The notes under the pieces: model-generated
The model's input: the letters and a program-made list of their open reading frames with translations, nothing else
What the model was told of the DNA's origin: nothing
Databases searched by the model: none
Made by a program: the position numbers and the translations under genes
Source of the DNA: Allodiplogaster sudhausi
Taxonomy: Eukaryota; Nematoda; Chromadorea; Rhabditida; Diplogasteridae
Length of the DNA: 64,000 nt
Direction: 5' to 3'
NCBI GenBank assembly: GCA_945643635.1
Contig: CALZFC010000252.1
Location: 3,885,001 to 3,949,000 of the forward strand
Shown: one piece after another, positions 33,370 to 45,640 of the stretch
How the letters are laid out: the number at the start of each line of letters is the position of its first letter
How positions within the stretch are numbered: position 1 is the stretch's first letter

Positions 33370-35684
33370 TTATGTCCATATTAACTTTGGCAGAATGAAA
33401 GTCTCCGAGACCGTTCTTCGATGGAGAACTTCGCGAATTCCTCGGCTGATTTGGCGGTGGTTCAAAGCATACACGAAGAGATTGAACGTTGGGTTCAGGG
33501 TGGCAAACTCAACAATTCACGTTTTTAAAGCATACAGAATGAAGACCAGGAAGCGTACATACGTATATGTATGTACATATGTATGTACATACATACATAT
33601 GTATGTATATCTTCGACTATAAAATATAGACTGAAAATTTAAATGCAAATTTTTATGCTCATTTACTTACCTTGCAAATGATATTGTGCAACTGAGAGCC
33701 ACCCTCGATTTTCCTCCCCAGAATAACTTCATTCCAGAAAATCACCGAAAACGGAACGACTATCAGGATGAAGGTGAATCCTAAGAGCAAATAGCAAATT
33801 AGTTATTTCAATCGATTTGGCTAATGAAATTGTATCTTCGATTCTGATAGGATCTGTTGAAGCAGAGACCTGCAAACAGCCCGAACGTCCGTTGGACAGT
33901 GAAGGCGTGGGGCCGAGAGACAACTAACTCACGGCTGTCACTGAAGAGGAGAGAGCATGAGGAGTGGGGAAAAAGGAGAATAAAGAAAGGAAGTGACTAG
34001 AGAAGAGAGGTGAGAGACGGTGAAAGAGAGATAGAGAAGAGAGAGTGAGAGAGGGCGCAAGGAAGACAGAGAAGAGAAAGATAAGAGAGAAGTAAAAGAG
34101 AAAGAAAGACAAGAGCGAAAAAGAGAAGATGAAGAAAGAAAAGAGAAGACTGACTGCTGGAGAGTCCTGGCTCTCATTTGTCTTCGGAAGCAGAAGATGA
34201 CGAGGACGTAGATGACACAGGCCGCGAGGTGGCCGCCTCCCACGACGTGCAGCTGCACCATCTGAAGCCATTCAGAGACCATTTTTCTCATGCAATTCTT
34301 GGCACAGTATCTCAGTATGGAAGAGGTTGAATTACGAATGGAGAGAAGGCACAAGTGTTCTATCACTACACCCCTTCTCATGTTCTCATCCATGAAACTG
34401 GCTAATTGTGGAAGCCCAGTTGCCACTAAATGTACATATGTAACGAAGCACTTGATCGGAAGACTCATCGAACAAATTACATACAACTTTTTTTAACCAC
34501 AAATAAATTTTTATAATGACTGGAAAATATTGGCATCAAAAACAGTACTTGAATGTTTGCTTAAATATGAATAAGAAAAGTGTGCCGACTCGGTAAGTGT
34601 AGCCGTACAAGTCCATGAAATGGCATTCTGGATCGATTAGCTCATCCGGCGTCGAGATGGATCCGTACATGGCAAGCGAGAAGAAAGCGGCATACAGCAC
34701 GAGGAGGCCGCGGGCAAGACTTCTGAGAGGACACCTTTCTTGTTCATCAGTTCTTAGAACATTTGGAGATAAAGCGAGAGTGAGGAGAGAGAGAGAAAGA
34801 TAGAATTCGTGAGCGAGAAAGACAAATAGAGATATGGAAAGAAAGAGAGAAACAAAACAAGAGAGGGAGAGAGGGAAAGAGAGAAAGAGAGCGAGGGAAA
34901 GAGAGAGAAATAGAGAGATGGTCATCAAACGCCACCGACCTGGCGCAGTGTCTGTCAACTGCGAAGTAGTAGAGAGGCCGAGTGACGGCGATGAGTCTGT
35001 CGATGGCAATGCAGAGGAGAATGACAGAAGAGATGCACAGTCCGCCAGCGAAGAGAATAGTACTCGGCAGCCGGGAAAAAGGGAGAATGCAAGCATTGAC
35101 ACTGTGCTATTACTATTCTATTGCATTCGTACAATAAATATGAGGCGCATTTCACCACATTCCACAGTTATACTTTTTATATTTCATTTATAATTTTGAG
35201 ATTTTAGGAAAAATTTCTTCTGCTCCTGTTCTTTATATTTTGCGACGTAAAAAGTGTTTTTACCGAAGAGTTTACAATTGCTATTTCTCTGACTACCTGT
35301 TTCACTCACCATAAACAATGATATTTGGGGATAAGATGAGGCGGAATCTCCCCAAAGAGTTGATAGACTGCGAGAGAAACGACTGCGAGGCCGAGTAGAC
35401 AGTTGAAGAAGACCTGCTCGGCCAGCAGGATGAACTCCTTCAAATATAACTATTTCATGTCTTCTTCCTTGATCACATCATTTCCAGAGCTTGTTGATAA
35501 AAATGTTTTCATTTAGAGCAGACTAATGTATTGAACGAAAGATTTTTCTAAAGAAGATATTTATCAAAACCTTTTCCTTTCTAAGTTCTCGGTTGCATCG
35601 AATAGTGAGGAGAATGGCCAGATTGCCTGAAGCCATGAGTGCTCCCAACACGAAATCGTACACTTTGCTCTCGTCCAGGGGCAT
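33370..35684 (-). CDS. Class A GPCR, nematode chemoreceptor style (receptor 1)
   Basis: At least eight minus-strand exons encode seven hydrophobic segments in order. TM1 has the GN signature (ALMASGNLAILLTI, about 35620-35660). TM2 is EQVFFNCLLGLAVVSLAVY (35375-35430). TM3 carries IDRLIAVTRPLYY, a DRY-equivalent at its cytoplasmic end (34955-35070). TM4/ECL2 lies at 34600-34735. TM5 has VIYVLVIFCFRRQ (34180-34270). An intracellular exon DSRELVVSRPHAF precedes TM6 (GFTFILIVVPFSVIFW, 33720-33785). TM7 has LNPTFNLFVYAL, the NPxxY-type motif, and the gene ends with a short tail (LIWT stop). The start at 35684 follows a TTTTATTTTAG site. Exon-like pieces at about 35770-35870, 36090-36115 and 39075-39150 could be upstream exons of this or another gene. 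The ligand is unknown; the style recalls srsx receptors. Confidence 0.85.
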
Positions 35685-36292
35685 TGTCAGCTAAAATAAA
35701 ACTCACAATAAAACTTGTCAGTTCCAACTCTACTGAATCATTTCATGGCGAAAACGCGTACATTTCTGTTTAATTATGATCTCAGGCGGGAGCATGCAAT
35801 ACCGGCAGTGGTATCTGTGGTGACAACATCGTCCGCTATAGATATTAAATGGCATCTGTGACTCGGTCTTGTGCAAAACAACCGCGAACTGTTGGGAAAG
35901 AATGAAAGCACACTCTTTCATGGCGTGTGAAGGCGGGATATACAGAACGAGCGCGTGCCAGCCACGAGTATTGGGTACAACTGGATTAGCTCCGCTGGGG
36001 TCAACGATAACTTATGGATCTTTACTTCATCAACACAAGATTGCGCCATCAATCGAATCATGGGATTATTTTTTGAAAAAGTAACCATTCCTAGGAATAT
36101 GTTCACGGTGAATGAATCCTGAAAAGTACAAGCGGGTTGAGTAGTTCATTGCATCACGAGTCTCTCATGTATTGAAAAGCGGGAAATGGTAGATAACAAA
36201 TGTCACGAAAATTGAGGCTCGCCGATGTGTAAATGAACTGATTTTTGTTTACATAAATATCACCATTTTCCTATGCATATGCACACGACATA

Positions 36293-36743
36293 CAGTACCG
36301 CCCAACATTTCTGGTACATATATTAATTATATTAATATAAATAATTTCAATTGATTTTTCAGCGCTCATGGCGCATTTCAACGAAGTTTTCTGTTCAAAC
36401 TAGACTAATTCGATGAAGATAAACACGTTGGTAACATTAGTTTCCCAAATAAAGTTGACGCTGACGAGAAAATTCATGTTTTAGCCCGAAATTATTTGAA
36501 ATATGCAGCGCAATTGCGCTGCATCGTTCAAATAATATCAGGCTAAAACATGAATTTTCTCGCCAGCGTCAACTTTATTTGGGAAACTAATGTTACCAAC
36601 GTGTTTATCTTCATCGAATTAGTCTAGTTTGAACAGAAAACTTCGTTGAAATGCGCCATGAGCGCTGAAAAATCAATTGAAATTATTTATATTAATATAA
36701 TTAATATAATTAATATATGTACCTGAAATGTTGGGCGGTACTG
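36293..36743. mobile_element. Palindromic MITE flanked by TA
   Basis: This 451 bp sequence is almost fully self-complementary. Both ends read CAGTACCGCCCAACATTTC inward, and it is flanked by TA at 36291-36292 and 36744-36745. The centre is ATGCAGCGCAATTGCGCTGC. The right arm has an extra AATTAATAT repeat. TA duplication and CAGT ends point to the Tc1/mariner superfamily. It has no coding capacity. Confidence 0.88.
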
Positions 36744-37020
36744 TATGTATTCGGTTCAAAAACAGGAAAAGATTTTAGATTCTCTGCTCTCCCGTAAGCA
36801 TATTCGAATACTTATTTCCCACGAATTCCTTCGCTCGCCCAGGACACTGCGATTCATTTCCCGACTACTTCTCATCCATCGGATGGATGGGTGCAATGTT
36901 GTATCCAACGTATCCATAGAGAGAGACCTTGTGATTGTGGCTGAGATGGACTCTTTCTATCTCCCTTGACTCCTTTCTCCGGCCGTGCAGATTCCATTCC
37001 GATGTGATGTCGCCCAATAT

Positions 37021-37021
37021 A

Positions 37022-37068
<47 letters not shown>

Positions 37069-38403
37069 TTATCGCTTTGCCCAGCATTAAGGTAATGTGT
37101 GTAACATATGTTTATTGCGTTGGTAGCGGTCGGGGTCAAGCAATGGGAAAAAAAGGGAAAATCAAAGTATGTAACGAAAATAATCATGATGTAACATTAT
37201 AACAGTGACTACGAAAAGAAGACAGTGAATATGAGGAGACATGCTTCTCTAGCAATGAGTTCCATAACCGAATCACACGATAAGATAGACTTAGCACGCC
37301 TATAGCGAAGTGATCGAAAAGGAGGAAAAGAAAGCCTAAGAGAATGACCTCGGAGGTTGGAAGAGTATCGAGTAGGAAATTGGAAAAAGGAAGTGGGTTC
37401 AATAGGGGTAAGATTACGTACAATTTTGAAGGTTGTAACTAAATCAGTAACTAGCCTACGTTGTTCGAGAGAGGGCAAACCGAGGGTATGTAACCGTTGA
37501 TCATATGAAATAGAACGACCTATTCTCTTAAAGATGGAGCGAGTGAAACTTCTTTGAACTTTCTCAACCAAATTAACATATGAGACGGCGGAAGGGTTCC
37601 AAACTTCGGACAGTGAGTCAAGTATTGGCAAAACATAAACTTTATATAGGCGGATTAATATAGCAAGGTTGTGGGATCGAAATGAACGAAGAATATAAGC
37701 GCATCTTGCGGACGCTTTTCTAACTATGGAATGGATATGTTCACTAAAAGAGAGATCGCTATCATATATAATGCCAAGGTCCTTAAAAGATGACACAGTT
37801 GGGAGAGGTATGCCACGCAAAGAGAACGACGGCAAGATAGGGTGTTTACCGATGGACATAACGACAGTCTTATCCAGAGAAATAATTAGGCCCCACTTAT
37901 TGGCCCATGAATCTATGGCATTAAGTGCACATTGAAGGAGAGAAGGGTCATTATAAGTATATAGCTTTACATCATCTGCATAACTAGTGAAATAGCAGCC
38001 TGAAGGAATGCTTTCAACGATGTCATTAATGTAGATCAAAAAGAGCAGAGGTCCTAGACATGTTCCCTGATTGACGCCATTGTTAATAAAATACGGGACG
38101 GAAGTAGAGTCACTGATAATAACAGACTGAGTTCTGTTCGCTAGAAAAGAATCAAAGAATCGTAGAAGGCTACCGGATATACCTATTTTAGAAAGCTTAT
38201 ACAGGAGATGGGGTCGGGGCACTGAATCAAAGGCCTTGGTAAAATCAACATATGCAGTGGTGATGAACTGATTGGAGTCTAAGGCACGATGCCATGCATT
38301 GAGGGTGGATAAAATGGCAGTGGAGACTGAATGACGAGGGCGAAAGCCGTATTGGAATGAAGTAAGAATGGAATAACATCGGCACACGTCATGATTCAAC
38401 CAG
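37021..38403 (-). mobile_element. 5'-truncated CR1/Jockey-like non-LTR retrotransposon
   Basis: The minus strand holds a long reverse transcriptase frame, then a short 3' UTR, then a (TA)n tract at 37025-37069 that may be the element's 3' repeat tail. The 5' end is cut at about 38403, inside the fingers of the RT domain, as is usual for incomplete target-primed reverse transcription. No endonuclease domain is present. Confidence 0.85.
37209..38399 (-). CDS. Reverse transcriptase fragment of non-LTR element
   Basis: A 396-residue frame. The RT motifs FRPRHSVSTA, AYVDFTKAFDSVPR, NQGTCLGPLLFLIYINDI and TSYADDVKLY (catalytic YADD) are intact, followed by a thumb and a CR1-type C-terminal region (LHTLGLPSLEQRRL). 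The endonuclease and N-terminal half are missing, so it cannot transpose by itself. The first Met is simply the first ATG after truncation. No internal stop or frameshift is seen, so the insertion appears young. Confidence 0.9.
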   Translation of the reverse strand: MNHDVCRCYSILTSFQYGFRPRHSVSTAILSTLNAWHRALDSNQFITTAYVDFTKAFDSVPRPHLLYKLSKIGISGSLLRFFDSFLANRTQSVIISDSTSVPYFINNGVNQGTCLGPLLFLIYINDIVESIPSGCYFTSYADDVKLYTYNDPSLLQCALNAIDSWANKWGLIISLDKTVVMSIGKHPILPSFSLRGIPLPTVSSFKDLGIIYDSDLSFSEHIHSIVRKASARCAYILRSFRSHNLAILIRLYKVYVLPILDSLSEVWNPSAVSYVNLVEKVQRSFTRSIFKRIGRSISYDQRLHTLGLPSLEQRRLVTDLVTTFKIVRNLTPIEPTSFFQFPTRYSSNLRGHSLRLSFPPFRSLRYRRAKSILSCDSVMELIAREACLLIFTVFFS

Positions 38404-40290
38404 AGTCAAAAGGCAATAATACCTCTTCGCGCCGAGGAGAAATTAAGTTCCCTCTCCGGCAGTCAAAGGTATAACAAATCCGTATTGGTTTACTCTCTCG
38501 TGAGAAATAACATTCAATCAGTTCGAGTTTATAAGAGAACCAAAATCATGCTTTTTTTTAAATGACGCCGAAGTGAGGTTTCCAAATCAATCTCAAGAAG
38601 GAGAAGCGTCGGAAAATGATGGCGGAGAGAGAGAGAGAGAAAGAGTTAAAAGGAGAACCAGAGAGAGCAACAGCGTAAGGAATGGGAGAGAGAGAGATAG
38701 AGAGAGATAGAGATAGAGAGAGAGAAGAGGATACTGAGAATGGGTTCTGATGACACTGCTGCACAAGTTGCGAATACGTGCTTGACGCGCCTGACTCGCC
38801 CTCTAAATGAGCACTGGCAATTCCCATCAAAGAACGACCACGAAGCACATTCTCATTTCCAAGCCGTTCTTATTGTTAGAAATCGTGAAATGCTGGATTT
38901 CGCCAAACGTTTAGCTATAGAATAAATTGCAACTGGGGCTGAAATGGCAACGAGCGTCGCAAATCTAATAATTCATAACTCATACAGGCTACAAATAGAC
39001 AGAAAAAGGGTGGCAATTTGAAGTTCTTCCATATGTGATTGATAAATACATATGAAAGCTGAAAATATTCATACCATTTGAGAGACAGTGGTCAGACTGC
39101 AGAATGAAAAGAGATGAGAGCTAAGACAAGACGAATACTGGACCTCCATCCTGGCTCATGCATCCAGCGGAAGTCCACTGAATACGAGAATGCCGGAGGG
39201 GTGTCGATGAATCTGCAAATATTTGCATAGCGGGACGGACAGAAGGAGAATGAGAAGGGACGAAGAGGATTGGCAGGACGCTTGACGACTTCAAAACACT
39301 TCTTCTAAAGCAGCGGAAAGCTGGGAATCAACCACTCAGGAGTTCTTCACCATATTTATTCACGCCTTATCCACTTTTCGGTCCACGATAGGAACTGAAT
39401 ATGACCTCCTCTTTATTCTTAGCTGGTCGGATAGAGAAGGATTCTGCATAATAAAGAACATACATATAGTGAGTGATTCAGGATGAGAAACGAGAAACTG
39501 GAGATGTAAGGATATTTTCCATTCCCGTGATGCAAAGATGCTAAAAGATGCAAGTTGCTCTCTTATGCGGTCTTCTGAATTACACCACGTACAACAATGA
39601 TTCACGAGTTCGTCGGATGGCCGATTCGCTGTTTGTATTTGCTGCCGGAGCGGGAAAAAATTGTGCTCGAAAGTGCGGAAAGAGTGAAGGGGCAATTAAA
39701 TGACATGTGAAAGGTGTTTGAAATCTAGTTCAGCACACCCAGCAACACTTTCCATCTGTTATTTCACATGCTAGGATGGATGAAGAGATGGGAGTAAGGC
39801 GGTTTTACAAATAGAGAGAGACATGTAGGGAGAGAGGGATGACACGAGACAGCGCATATCTTGTTCCAGAAGGAGGGAATGGACTTTATGAGTGCAAAGC
39901 AATTGATGACTTGTACGAATACTGGAGGCAAAGTGTATAGGAAACTCTTTTCCATGCACTCGCCTCAAACTTTTTCCGCCAATAAAATTCCAATAAGAAG
40001 TACATACATACATATGTATGAATATCATATAGAGTGGGAACGATGAACTGTAATTCAAAAAAAACAGACTCCTTTTGGAATGGATGTAAACATCATTTGG
40101 AAATAATCATTAAAAACAGAAATGATGCAACTATTTACTCGTAAACTGCACAGCGGAAGATTTATTTGGCCGCGACCAGCTCAAGCAGGACGTTGACATG
40201 AGCAGAGCTAATTCGCCAAGGGAACGGATTGAGAACACGTGACAGGAATAGAAATGGGCCAAGTCTGCAGAAGAAGTGGACGGGTGGGCG
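38404..40290. other. Region with no firm gene
   Basis: It contains (GA)n near 38625-38725. A possible minus-strand exon at about 39075-39150 (MEVQYSSCLSSHLFSFCSL, donor CAAATG|GTATGA) could be the 5' exon of a gene continuing downstream. I cannot connect it with confidence. Confidence 0.3.
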
Positions 40291-40294
40291 GAGC

Positions 40295-41372
40295 CTATTC
40301 GCGGAAGACGACAGCCATGGTAGCAGTAAAGATGGCGAGCAGACCGAAGAAGAGGAAGTAGCACATGCCGACCGAGATGAGGGCCAGACGCATCGTCGCG
40401 GCATTGGCTGAAAGAAGGAAATTCATCAATACGGAAGATGACCGTAACGATGCGCTTATCACTTTCACCCTGGATTTACATTTTTAGAGTTAGTTACTCT
40501 TTTTTCACTTTAAATAATGTTTTACTCTCCATTCCCAATGACATCACCAATTGCTCTGATCGCTCTCGCTCTCTCTAATTCTCCCATTTTCTCGCACTCT
40601 CTCTCCAATCCTCTAACCTTTCTTACGAGTTTCTTCCGGATTCACTCCGTCATCGAAGGTGGAGTGCTGATTGGCGACATTCAAGATGGTCGATTTGCTC
40701 ATCGGGGACTGCAATCTTTTTCTTCTTTTTCCTTCTCCTATTTCATGCTTTTTGTGCATTTTGATTTAAAAAAGCCCGTGTGAAAAGCCCTTGGGCCTTC
40801 CGAACAACGATGGAAGAATGGAGCCACATCCTGAGAATGGAACTCCGTCTTTGTCCCCGGGTTGCCCGACCCCCAGAGAATGGAACTCCGACCTTGTCTT
40901 TGTTGTTGCCCGACACCCAGAGAATGGACTCCGACCTTGTCTTCGTTGTTGCCCGACCCCTGCACCGGATCGCCGAAGGTGTTGAGCTCTTGGGACATCT
41001 TGAGAATATCTTCTGCCGCTTGAACCGGAGTCTTAGCCGCCGTCCCCTTCGAAACCGATTCTCCCGGCAGTGACAGATCTCAAAGAGAGGACGACGTCAT
41101 GACAGTGTAAGAGAAACCGAGTGATTGAAAAGTGATGGGAATAAGTTGGCAGAGAGTGAAGAGATGAGAAAGAGGGATCTAGCCATCGTCTGGCATTGAG
41201 TTCCTCTTATTCTTCTTCTTCGCAGCCCCAGGCATCGGCGCTGGAATCAAGAATTATTTTATAGATTCAGCATTAAAACGAAATGGCGAAATAAATAAAG
41301 TAGGAAAATAAGCTAACACTGAGGAGGATTTCCCTGCGGCGGCGGCAGCGTGTCGAAGGAGCCCGCATCCAT
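40295..41372 (-). CDS. Small single-pass membrane protein, unrecognised
   Basis: Minus-strand exons: 41372-about 41318 (MDAGSFDTLPPPQGNPPQ), 41239-41187 (PMPGAAKKKNKRNSMPD), about 41080-40936 (ending MSQELNTFGDPVQGSGNNED), about 40704-40635 (SPMSKSTILNVANQHSTF) and about 40406-40295 (NAATMRLALISVGMCYFLFF). The last exon is a single hydrophobic helix ending ATMAVVFRE, so the protein would be tail-anchored with a cytosolic N-terminus. Phases agree at the last two junctions; the second donor would have to be GC-type or lies elsewhere, which is the weak point. The intron after GNNEDK contains three 44-bp repeats that copy the donor region. Function unknown. Confidence 0.55.
40832..40962. repeat. 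Three ~44-bp tandem repeats at an exon-intron edge
   Basis: Units begin AGAATGGAACTCCG and include GTTGCCCGACMCCCAG. The 3'-most unit on the plus strand overlaps the end of the GNNEDK exon (minus strand). The two others place near-identical GACAAG|GTCGGAG sequences in the intron. Confidence 0.8.
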
Positions 41373-41389
41373 TCTGCTCCCCTTTTCGA

Positions 41390-42385
41390 TTCTGCAGTCA
41401 TTATGCTTTTCTTCTTTAATGACACACGAATTCCATAAGAAATGAAAAGATTGCCGTTTCTCAACTGGTCAACTGGTAGATGTGGAGACAAACGATGGAA
41501 ATAACTCTCAATTCGTGAATGCTTTTAATAAACCAAAAATAATTAACAATAAAAATTGAATATCGCCAGGACAAAGTGCACAGATGATTTCTTGCCAAAT
41601 TTGAGCATATTACATTAATATTTCTATTTGTAAGTTATTTTTGATGTGGAGTTACAAACATACATATGAGAATATCAGTATAAGAGTCCTGGAGGACTTG
41701 TTAGTCCTCAATTATACCTTTAGTGGTGAGAACCAAGAATTACTACTATTTTAATCGCTCCAAATCTATCATTTTAGCAGCTGGTAAAGGGTCATCACGA
41801 AGCTAATGGAAAACATTTAATTTTACTCTTTGGTTGTGAAAAATTTGTAGATATGCTGGAAAGAAGTGATGGAGAGCAAGTTCAGCCATGAAAAGAGAGC
41901 AAGACAGGATTGCAGGGGGCGCCAGCTAAAATAACAAACAATTTGAAGTGCCTATTTCTGTCTGCCATTGTGGACAACTTTTCGGGAAGAAAAATCTTTT
42001 GATCGATTAAAATCTTTAAAGAAACGGAAAAAAAACAAGTTAATTTAATTGAATACTCAACAAACGCTTATCATTCATGATCATGTTACTACAAAGTCAT
42101 ATTTCCTTGTTCGCAAAGGCTTTGTTTGATATAAAAATTAGTAGTATAATTATAAAATTAGTATAATTATAAATATGTATGTATGTATATCAGAAATGAC
42201 ATGTATGTACATGGGTAATATGCTGGAAATGACTACTGATAAGAGCAAGCAAAACAAGAGAAGCGATAAAAAAAAAGGTGACACCTCGGCTGGATTAGAA
42301 AATGCATAAGTACACACATATTCGTAAGTTCTGTCTGGGAGACTCTCGGACTCTTCCATTGCTGCCAGGTTGATTACACTAAAAT
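41390..42385. other. Intergenic DNA
   Basis: AT-rich, with a short TATG/CATA repeat near 42175-42210. I see no gene. Confidence 0.4.
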
Positions 42386-42389
42386 GGCA

Positions 42390-44092
42390 TTAGCAGCGCT
42401 TGCACGTCTTGGCGCAGTTCTTGGCGATGAGTTCGAAGTAGAGCGGCGCGTCGCAGAGGGTCATGTCCGCAGTGCAAATCGACGCGTCCATTACATCCGC
42501 GCAGACTGCAAAGCGAATGACGTCAAAGATAGGGGACATTAAATATGCTATAATTATTTCATAGGACACAAGTCTGTATCCACTATGTCCTAAGTCATTA
42601 TTTGTAAGTCATTATTCTAATTCGGAAGTTGAATTAAGTAATAGAAATGTTTAACCTGTGCCGACAGCGCATTTCCCACATGTTTTCGGGCAAAGCTTGG
42701 CCATGAATTCAATGTAGAATATATTCGTGCAGAGATCCTTGTTTTCCGCGCAGGCCGGGTGCATGTCAGGGCAAGATCCGGTTGTGCCTGAGAGACCGAG
42801 ATTGAGAGAGAGAGAGAAAGAGAGAGAGAGAGAAAGAGCAAAAGAGCGAGAGAAGGCGATAGAGCGAGAGATAAAGGAAGCATGCGAGAAGCACAAAGAT
42901 AGAGAGGCAGAGGGAAGGAAGACAGACGGACAGAGTACCTTTCAACAACGAGGGATGCAGGAGTTTTCCGAAGGTTCCAGAATTTTGTGCATTTTTTTAC
43001 CGAGAAACCCACAATTTGATCGAACATTTAGGCACTTTCCGAAAGATCCTAAAGATCCTGCACCTGGTTGTTGAGCAGTACTTTAGAAATTAAGAAAATC
43101 AGGGAAAGAGAAGAGGGGAATGCATGGAGTGCGGAAAGAGCGAAGACACACTGGCTGGGTCCTTGCAGATGCCGCATGTCTTAGGGCAGATATCCTTGAT
43201 CAGCTCACGGAAGGCCGGCGTCTGGCAGAGCACGGCATTCGTAGCACAACCCGCATTCTTGTCAGCGCACTCTGGACAGGCAGAGAAGCAGAGAAAGAGA
43301 GAGAGAGAGAGTGACAAGGACAGAGAAATTAAGAGATAGCGAGAGAGAGAGAGAGAGAAAGAGATAGAGAACAGAAAAATTAAGAGAATGAGAGAGAAGG
43401 GAAGCAAAGAAGGGCGACTGATTACAACAACTTAAGAGGAAAGTGCAGAAAACTAAAGCAGTTAGAGATAGTCAAGCTACATAAACCGAAAAGCATGTTC
43501 ATTCCGATGTTCGGTCTGTTTCCGGTCTCAATTCCGTTCAGGGCAAAGAAGGGTGGTCCGAGGGTCCCTCAAGAGTGGGTGGATAAGACCTCCGAGGGGC
43601 TCAAAAATAGAGTGGGTAACCCACAAATGTAATTTTTTTGTTCTCAAAAAGTCCGTGGGTTGTACTGTTTGGCCTTTTTGCCTGCTCTGTTTTCATCGCC
43701 CTGTAATTGATGAAAGGCCATCCCCTTCTGTCGCTTGTATGCATATCCCAGAAAAGATCAAATGTACAAGCAAGCTATGCTCTGTCCAGTAGCTTCTACC
43801 GAAATGGCCACCAAAAAGCGGCTTGGTTTTTACCTGGGTCGACAGTCTCGACAATGTCGGTGTTGAGACAGCAGACGTTATCGACACAAGTTCGCAATGT
43901 CGGCGTGAAGCATAAGCCTCCCAGGCACCCTTCAAACATTATATTCCACAACAATCAGCATAGTCGAATATGACACAATTCTAAAAGATACTGACGAAGC
44001 AGAGGATCGGGATTCTTGCAAATCTTCACTGCTCCTCCATAGCCAAAAAGAAGGAAGAAAACTCCGCCGATAACTGCGACTGAAGCTGTCAT
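42390..44092 (-). CDS. Secreted protein with three ShKT (SXC) domains
   Basis: Five minus-strand exons join in phase: about 44092-44015, 43934-43835, 43271-43165, 42788-42655 and 42508-42390. The first encodes a signal peptide (MTASVAVIGGVFFLLFGYGG) and a first Cys. The second gives a Cys-rich linker with CLGGLCFTPTLRTC and DNVCCLN. Exons 3-5 each encode one ShKT domain of about 37 residues with the six-Cys pattern ending CPKTCGIC, CPKTCGKC and CAKTCKRC. One domain per exon suggests growth by exon duplication. ShKT domains occur widely in nematode secreted proteins, often linked to surface or immune roles or to ion-channel modulation; activity here is unknown. Introns contain (GA)n tracts. 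A TATAAAA lies 43 bp upstream. Confidence 0.9.
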
Positions 44093-44134
44093 TCCAGTTG
44101 AGTGCAAAAGTGATTCGAATTGACCTCTTCGCCC

Positions 44135-44141
44135 TTTTATA
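44135..44141 (-). promoter_or_regulatory. TATA box of the ShKT gene
   Basis: TATAAAA on the minus strand, 43 bp upstream of the ATG at 44092, implies a very short 5' leader. Confidence 0.6.
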
Positions 44142-44149
44142 CCTCGCCA

Positions 44150-45060
44150 GCTTGACATTGTTTTTCAGCGCCTGTTACTAGAATAGAAATCTGTGGCACC
44201 GAGAAGGAAGCTCGGCGAAGAGGCCTCCTAAACAAATACAAAAGTCAGCCCCGTCAAGCCAATTCTTGCGTAGTTGTGGATGAGGAATAAGGGGAAAGGA
44301 TGTCGGGCGGATCAGACCAAACCAGGCTCTTTTCCCTTCAATCTCCACTCTCACTGTTTAGCCAGGCTGCGAAGAGTTGCGTATTCACTGTTATCCATAA
44401 GAGTAGCTGTGAGCCATCTGCAACAAAATTGAAATTCTTCGCTTTACTATTTCTGCAATTCAAACTCCCCAACACATTCCTTGGTCTCGATTGCGTGCAT
44501 TTCTTGTGGCTTTTTTGTTACTAGCATCGAAGATCAGGGAACGCTCCATCCAATCTCTTTTATTATCTCTATTGAACTCTCAATATCTCCATGTATCGAT
44601 GTAAAAATTATCTCAATTTGATCCCATCAATATCAATGAAAATGAGAGCAGGTCAAAAGCTCAGTGAGTGTTCAAATGCTAGCCTTCGATTAGGGCTGCT
44701 CTTTTGAATACTGTGCTTGTGTCCTACAGTTAAAACATTCATAATCACAATAGTTCAGATTAACGTTCGTTCATATTTTTATTTATTTATTCATGCATCA
44801 AATATTGATGTGACAACACACAGAGTAAATTTGGCAATTGTAGGCAACACGATGGAAAAGGGAAGCAGGGAAAGTCGATATGAATCTATCTATGGCGCTG
44901 CACTACAAGTTAAAATTATAGAAGAGGGATAAGAAAGGAATGAGAGTTACATATATGGAAAAAGTGACGGATGCAAATGATAACTTAAACAGATCAATAA
45001 ACTTATGAGCAAATCACGTTTGATGATTTCTATCGGAAATTACATGTATGTATGTATGTA
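44150..45060. other. Intergenic DNA
   Basis: No gene or repeat is recognised except a short TATG-type repeat at 45042-45064, next to the 6.1-kb element. Confidence 0.4.
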
Positions 45061-45064
45061 TGTA

Positions 45065-45640
45065 CATATAAGACAGTGTGAATTAAAAAGTTTGGTTTTT
45101 CTCTGCAATTTTCAGTTTTGCTGTTATTTTTGGCAAGCAAATTTGCCAGTTTTCAAGCCCATTTATTATGCCATGGCAATTTGTATGATTGTCAAGAATG
45201 TCATCAAGGTTTATTCTTCAATATTCATCATGCCAAAATCAACAGCTGTCTAAAATGGCAAAAACAACCTAATTAAAAAAAGATACGAGTCAAAAGTGTC
45301 GAGGCAAAATTACGCAAGTGTTAAACGAAGATGGCACAGAAAATGGTTGAAAAATATGTCACAGCTTCTCGAGGAGGAGTGGGCCTTTTTGCCAAAAAAA
45401 GCAGCGATATAAATCTGCCAAGATTACCTGCCAGAGTTGATCAACTGCTAAATTTGCCAAGCCAAAATAATAGAGTGAAAAATTTGCCAAACCAGCTTGC
45501 CAATTTTGGCGGCTAGCAGAAATGGCATGGCAGTTTAAACAGGTGTCAAAAAAGTCCAGCAAATTTGATGGCTATCAAAATTGGCAAGGCATTTTTTACG
45601 GCTGTCAAAAGTGGCACGTCATTTTAAACGACCATTAATT
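45065..45640 (+). repeat. Left terminal and subterminal repeat of the 6.1-kb element
   Basis: The first 45 bp match the right end in inverse orientation. The remainder is rich in TTTGCCA, TGGCATGGCA and GGCTGTCAAAA motifs shared with the right end but not collinear with it. Confidence 0.7.
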
